A stretch of 45,772 bases of DNA from Lachnospiraceae bacterium. GTDB lineage: Bacteria; Bacillota; Clostridia; Lachnospirales; Lachnospiraceae. The notes beneath the pieces are model-generated. The model saw nothing but the letters and a program-made list of their open reading frames with translations. It made no database searches and was not told where the DNA came from. Both the position numbers and the translations under genes were made by a program. The stretch is from the NCBI GenBank assembly GCA_017625255.1, contig JAGALK010000118.1, positions 1-45,772 of the forward strand, in the 5' to 3' direction. Each line of letters opens with the position of its first letter. Within the stretch, counting starts at the first letter, position 1. This document shows, piece by piece, positions 43,354-45,772 of this stretch.

Positions 43354-43389
43354 ATATGGCAGAAACATAAGAGTATGTTCCTGCCATAT
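43354..43389 (-). terminator. attenuating hairpin after the peptide gene
   Basis: A 16-nt arm (43354-43369) pairs with 43374-43389, with one G-U wobble on the minus-strand RNA; TTTGCTGTTCTTT follows. Placed directly behind a precursor peptide gene, such a hairpin often lets that gene be expressed above the enzymes downstream. Confidence 0.75.
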
Positions 43390-43398
43390 CGCCCTTCA

Positions 43399-43476
43399 TC
43401 AATCAAAGCATTTTTCTGTCAGCTTCTTATTTTCACGATTGATGCCCTTAACCTGTTTAACCTTCTTGATTTTCAT
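43399..43476 (-). CDS. candidate RiPP precursor peptide, 25 residues
   Basis: ATG with AAAGGAG 8 nt upstream opens a 25-codon frame ending in TGA. The N-terminal half is Lys-rich (MKIKKVKQVK), like a basic leader, followed by GINRENKK and the C-terminal LTEKCFD with the only Cys at 23, near a Thr, Glu and Asp. It lies 37 nt after a SPASM radical SAM gene, which in this size range usually means its substrate. The Cys could form a thioether, or an adjacent residue a C-C link; chemistry is not determined. A leader peptide for attenuation is the alternative. Confidence 0.7.
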   Translation of the reverse strand: MKIKKVKQVKGINRENKKLTEKCFD

Positions 43477-43513
43477 AATACCTTCTCCTTTCGCATAAAA
43501 TTATATATCAAGG

Positions 43514-44800
43514 TTATTCCTCGTCATATGTTGCATAATAATATTTTTCTAAAATAACTGGCATTACCTGCTTCATAATTCTGCACCGATAGTCACTAAT
43601 AATCTCTGTGCTATCCGACCCCCGATAGTTTCGTGTTGGACATCCACCAGCACAGAAAAATACAAACGCGCAATTGGTACATTCTGGATTTTTTACAAGA
43701 CTACTGCAGCCTCGACAAAACGGTCTGCGCTCTGCATAATCAAAAACAAAACTTTTTTTCGTTTCATCATAAGCTCCAATTCCTAGCGCAGGAAATAATA
43801 CATGTTTTGTATTCTGAACCTCAACACATGTACTAACAACTCCCGTCGCTCCAATTACAAGTCTATTATTTATATTTCCGTCGCAAAAAACAACAGGTGC
43901 CATCAACATATTCATATACGGAAAACAAATCACATCCACACCATTTTCTGCACCATAATCAATGCACTTAAACAGCTCCCCAACAAAATAATCGGGCAAT
44001 GGCTGAGATGTAAATGCATTCTGAATCTGCGCTCGTCCCCCTGGTGTAACTGGTTCAAAATGTACTCTGGTAACTCCCATCTTTTGTAAATATTTAACCG
44101 TATCCAACATATATTTACATGCAAACTCTGTTACTGTACAACGAATCTTTAATTCACATGTACTTGCAGCCAAACGACGAATATTTTTTTCTAACTGGGA
44201 GATTGGTATACTTGAAGGACGCTGTACTTCCTGTACTTTAGGAATTCCATCCATAGACAAGCTAATGTGGAAGTTATGTTCTATCAAAAAATCACAAAAA
44301 TCATCATCAAAATAGCCATTCGTAGTAATGGAGAATTTATAGGGACTAGATAACACTTTTTTTCCATATTTAACCATTTCTTTAACCAATTCAGGAGCCA
44401 CACTTGGTTCTCCTCCAAATGCAGCTAAATTAATCTCACGCCCCTTAATATGTCTAGCCACATAATCAATGGCTGCATAGAGAATTTCTTTTGTCATTAC
44501 ATTACCACTCGTCTGAGCATCTAAAAAACAATATCGACACGCAGCATTACAGCGTTCAGTCAGTGAAAGTACTAGCGTAAACTCATCCTGCAATGGCATT
44601 GTACGCCCCAAACAATCAAAACCTCCTGCTTGCGTGATCTCTATTTTTGTTTCTTCATCGTTTAATTTTTCTTTAGGAATCTCACATGCAACAAGATCTC
44701 CCTCGATATTAGTAAAAACAACTGCTTTGTCCTCTCCATCCTTTTTCGTCAAAAGACACGGCAGCGAATTCCAGTTTATACAAGTTGGCATGCTATTCAT
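43514..44800 (-). CDS. radical SAM/SPASM peptide-modifying enzyme
   Basis: 428 residues. The CNAACRYC motif gives [4Fe-4S] ligands Cys84, Cys88 and Cys91; NLAAFGGEPS and FSITTNGYF are the usual following strands. The C-terminal SPASM domain holds a Cys-rich region (CVEVQ, PFCRGCSSLVKNPECTNCAFVFFCAGGCPTR, YRCRIMKQVM) for two auxiliary clusters. An N-terminal ~70-residue part may be a RiPP recognition element. It is the first gene of the cluster. GAGGAGAGG precedes the ATG at 44800; a second ATG (44791) would also fit that site at 9 nt. It likely modifies the small peptide encoded just downstream. Confidence 0.88.
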   Translation of the reverse strand: MNSMPTCINWNSLPCLLTKKDGEDKAVVFTNIEGDLVACEIPKEKLNDEETKIEITQAGGFDCLGRTMPLQDEFTLVLSLTERCNAACRYCFLDAQTSGNVMTKEILYAAIDYVARHIKGREINLAAFGGEPSVAPELVKEMVKYGKKVLSSPYKFSITTNGYFDDDFCDFLIEHNFHISLSMDGIPKVQEVQRPSSIPISQLEKNIRRLAASTCELKIRCTVTEFACKYMLDTVKYLQKMGVTRVHFEPVTPGGRAQIQNAFTSQPLPDYFVGELFKCIDYGAENGVDVICFPYMNMLMAPVVFCDGNINNRLVIGATGVVSTCVEVQNTKHVLFPALGIGAYDETKKSFVFDYAERRPFCRGCSSLVKNPECTNCAFVFFCAGGCPTRNYRGSDSTEIISDYRCRIMKQVMPVILEKYYYATYDEE

Positions 44801-44951
44801 CCTCTCCTCAATCAGTTATATATAAGAAAATACTCATATGTTACTTAATATTATAAACAAACTATACCACAATTTTCTATAAATTAAAACAAAAAAATGC
44901 ATGCCAAATACTTTGAGAGATTTGTAAATAACATTACATTATGAACCCTAC

Positions 44952-44986
44952 GCTTATTATCAGTAGATTAATGTCTGTTTGCATGA
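44952..44986. repeat. diverged copy of the promoter-like 35-nt segment
   Basis: Shares GCTTATT-TCAGTAGATTAA, then TGTTT-CATGA, with 45549-45583, and both are preceded by TATGAACCC. The second copy carries a TATAAT box; this one is more degraded. Confidence 0.55.
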
Positions 44987-44998
44987 CTTGTATGTTAT

Positions 44999-45187
44999 CT
45001 GAGATTTCCGGAGGTATTTCATTTAAAATGGTTTAGACCTGATTTATTGATAGTTATAATTTATTTTATTTTTGCTAATGATAATCAGAGTTCATTTTTG
45101 ACACATATTTTTGGTTTTGTTATAGGAATTTTGCTGACAACAATAATGGTTGTATTGAATGTCATAAAAAACGATGATACATTATGA
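44999..45187 (+). pseudogene. remnant of a small membrane protein gene
   Basis: An open frame of 62 codons (CTG first, stop TGA at 45185) has no usable start but reads like protein: KWFRPDLLIVIIYFIFA, a polar loop ANDNQSS, and GFVIGILLTTIMVVLNVI, two hydrophobic helices. GGAGG lies at 45010-45014, but the ATG after it opens a different frame that ends after two codons, so a frameshift seems to have removed the start. A hairpin at 45211 could be its old terminator. Confidence 0.35.
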
Positions 45188-45210
45188 TATAAACTATTCA
45201 TAAGCTGAAG

Positions 45211-45244
45211 AAACCCCTTGAAAACATAGCGTTTCCAAGGGGTT
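45211..45244. terminator. strong hairpin with 9-bp perfect arms
   Basis: AACCCCTTG (45212-45220) and CAAGGGGTT (45236-45244) with an inner AAAC/GTTT extension. No good T run follows on either strand, but placement after the remnant suggests a former terminator. Confidence 0.5.
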
Positions 45245-45491
45245 GTAATTTCTTGATAATTATCTCTTGGAGAACTAATGACTACGATTTCTAAGATTTT
45301 ATAGTATTTTACAACATCCCATAAAATCACGTATCTTTCGGTACTTCTACCATTATCTTGATATAACTTTTCATAGCTTGTTGTAACTTTAAACACCAAA
45401 TAAACACCCATAAGCACCAGTATAAGTATAAAATTTTATATACTCGCCGAGAGCACTTGGTTGTAAATATTTGTTGCTTTCAAGCCGTTAT

Positions 45492-45524
45492 GAACCCCAC
45501 CGTCATTGTATGAGGTTCTTTTTT
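45492..45524 (+). terminator. terminator-like hairpin
   Basis: GAACCCCA (from 45492) and TGAGGTTC (to 45518) pair at 7 of 8 positions and are followed by TTTTTTA. No + strand gene upstream is evident except the remnant. Confidence 0.5.
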
Positions 45525-45548
45525 ATGTCCTAAGCATGACATTAAAAG

Positions 45549-45589
45549 GCTTATTTTCAGTAGATTAACCATTGTTTACATGATATAAT
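45549..45589 (+). promoter_or_regulatory. promoter region of the partial gene at 45626
   Basis: TATAAT (45584-45589) lies 36 nt before the start codon; no good -35 box is visible at the usual spacing. The upstream 35 nt are the second copy of the duplicated segment. Confidence 0.5.
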
Positions 45590-45625
45590 ATAAAACATCA
45601 AATTTGAATTTGGAGGTGAGTTTTA

Positions 45626-45772
45626 ATGCAGGACATAATTGCAAAACTAACAGCAAAAGATGATAAATATGCTTGTGCCATTGCTGATAAAATCATATCC
45701 GAAAGTAGAGATACTGATGAATGGTATGAATTTTTTGATGCGTTTGCGTCCCTACTTAACCATCCAAAGTCA
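45626..45772 (+). CDS. partial CDS, N-terminal 49 residues of a HEAT-like helical protein
   Basis: ATG with GGAGGTGAG 7 nt upstream; the frame is open to the window end. QDIIAKLTAKDDKYACAIAD followed by DEWYEFFDAFASLLNHPKS resembles the start of a clostridial helical-repeat family often labelled 'SufBD protein' in annotations, though it is not the Fe-S assembly scaffold. From memory only; the rest of the protein is outside the window. Confidence 0.7.
   Translation, partial: MQDIIAKLTAKDDKYACAIADKIISESRDTDEWYEFFDAFASLLNHPKS

Larger units (their letters stand above)
44801..45625. other. largely non-coding interval at the right end
   Basis: Contains AT-rich upstream sequence of the radical SAM operon, two diverged copies of a 35-nt promoter-like segment (44952-44986 and 45549-45583, identical at 29 of 35 bases by eye), one gene remnant, a strong hairpin (45211-45244) and a terminator-like hairpin (45492-45524). 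I see no convincing intact gene here before 45626. Confidence 0.6.

Noticed and set aside
45085..45417. Minus-strand open frame of 110 codons
   Set aside because: It has no ribosome site, runs through the strong hairpin at 45211-45244 and overlaps the better-looking + strand membrane remnant. It could be a decayed gene end, but support is too thin.

Overview
This window is AT-rich chromosomal DNA of a low-GC, anaerobic Firmicute. A gut-type clostridium of the Lachnospiraceae fits best. The evidence is typical Gram-positive Shine-Dalgarno sites (GGAGG), a T-box leader on pheST, an Rrf2/CymR-type regulator next to cysK, an oxygen-independent glycerol-3-phosphate oxidation operon with a DUF1667 protein, FabV, LuxS/MTAN and several iron-sulfur enzymes. 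The family assignment is inference from gene content.

Layout. (1) 0-13.7 kb is ordinary core: tRNA-Gly, metY-cysK with an Rrf2 regulator, the glpK operon (glycerol kinase, two FAD oxidoreductases, DUF1667), a small unknown protein behind a strong promoter, a fluoroacetyl-CoA-type thioesterase, luxS-mtnN, a lipoprotein coupled to a tRNA-dihydrouridine synthase, a chemotaxis receptor and an OhrR-like peroxide sensor. (2) 13.7-28.9 kb is an accessory island. It holds two modules that each carry a WYL-domain regulator: a coiled-coil protein with an HNH/glycine-zipper protein, preceded by a SHOCT protein; and a DUF697-GNAT membrane protein, an exonuclease-endonuclease-phosphatase (EEP) family enzyme and a 758-residue helical protein. 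Two small XRE regulators, two Rpn/PD-(D/E)XK proteins, a 55-residue membrane peptide, a tandem pair of paralogues (the first broken by one nonsense codon) and a family of palindromic ~65-bp repeats lie around them. No integrase or transposase was seen. The composition resembles a defence or inter-element conflict island, but that function is inference. (3) 29-35.4 kb is one minus-strand operon: an Fe-chelate-type ABC importer (lipoprotein, permease, ATPase) followed by a nitrogenase-like NifH/NifD/NifK set. It resembles group IV nitrogenase-like reductases, with substrate unknown. (4) 35.5-40.8 kb is core again: fabV, then pheS-pheT behind a T-box. (5) 40.8-44.8 kb is a compact RiPP-like locus: a SPASM radical SAM enzyme, a 25-codon Lys-rich peptide with one C-terminal Cys, a cobalamin-binding-type radical SAM enzyme and a U32-like Fe-S protein. 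(6) 44.8-45.8 kb is mostly non-coding, with a duplicated promoter-like segment, a gene remnant and the start of another gene running off the end.

The three most interesting systems are the radical-SAM peptide cluster at the right, the importer/nitrogenase-like operon, and the WYL-DUF697/GNAT-EEP-helical operon. Product names rest on motif recognition by eye; no database search was possible.
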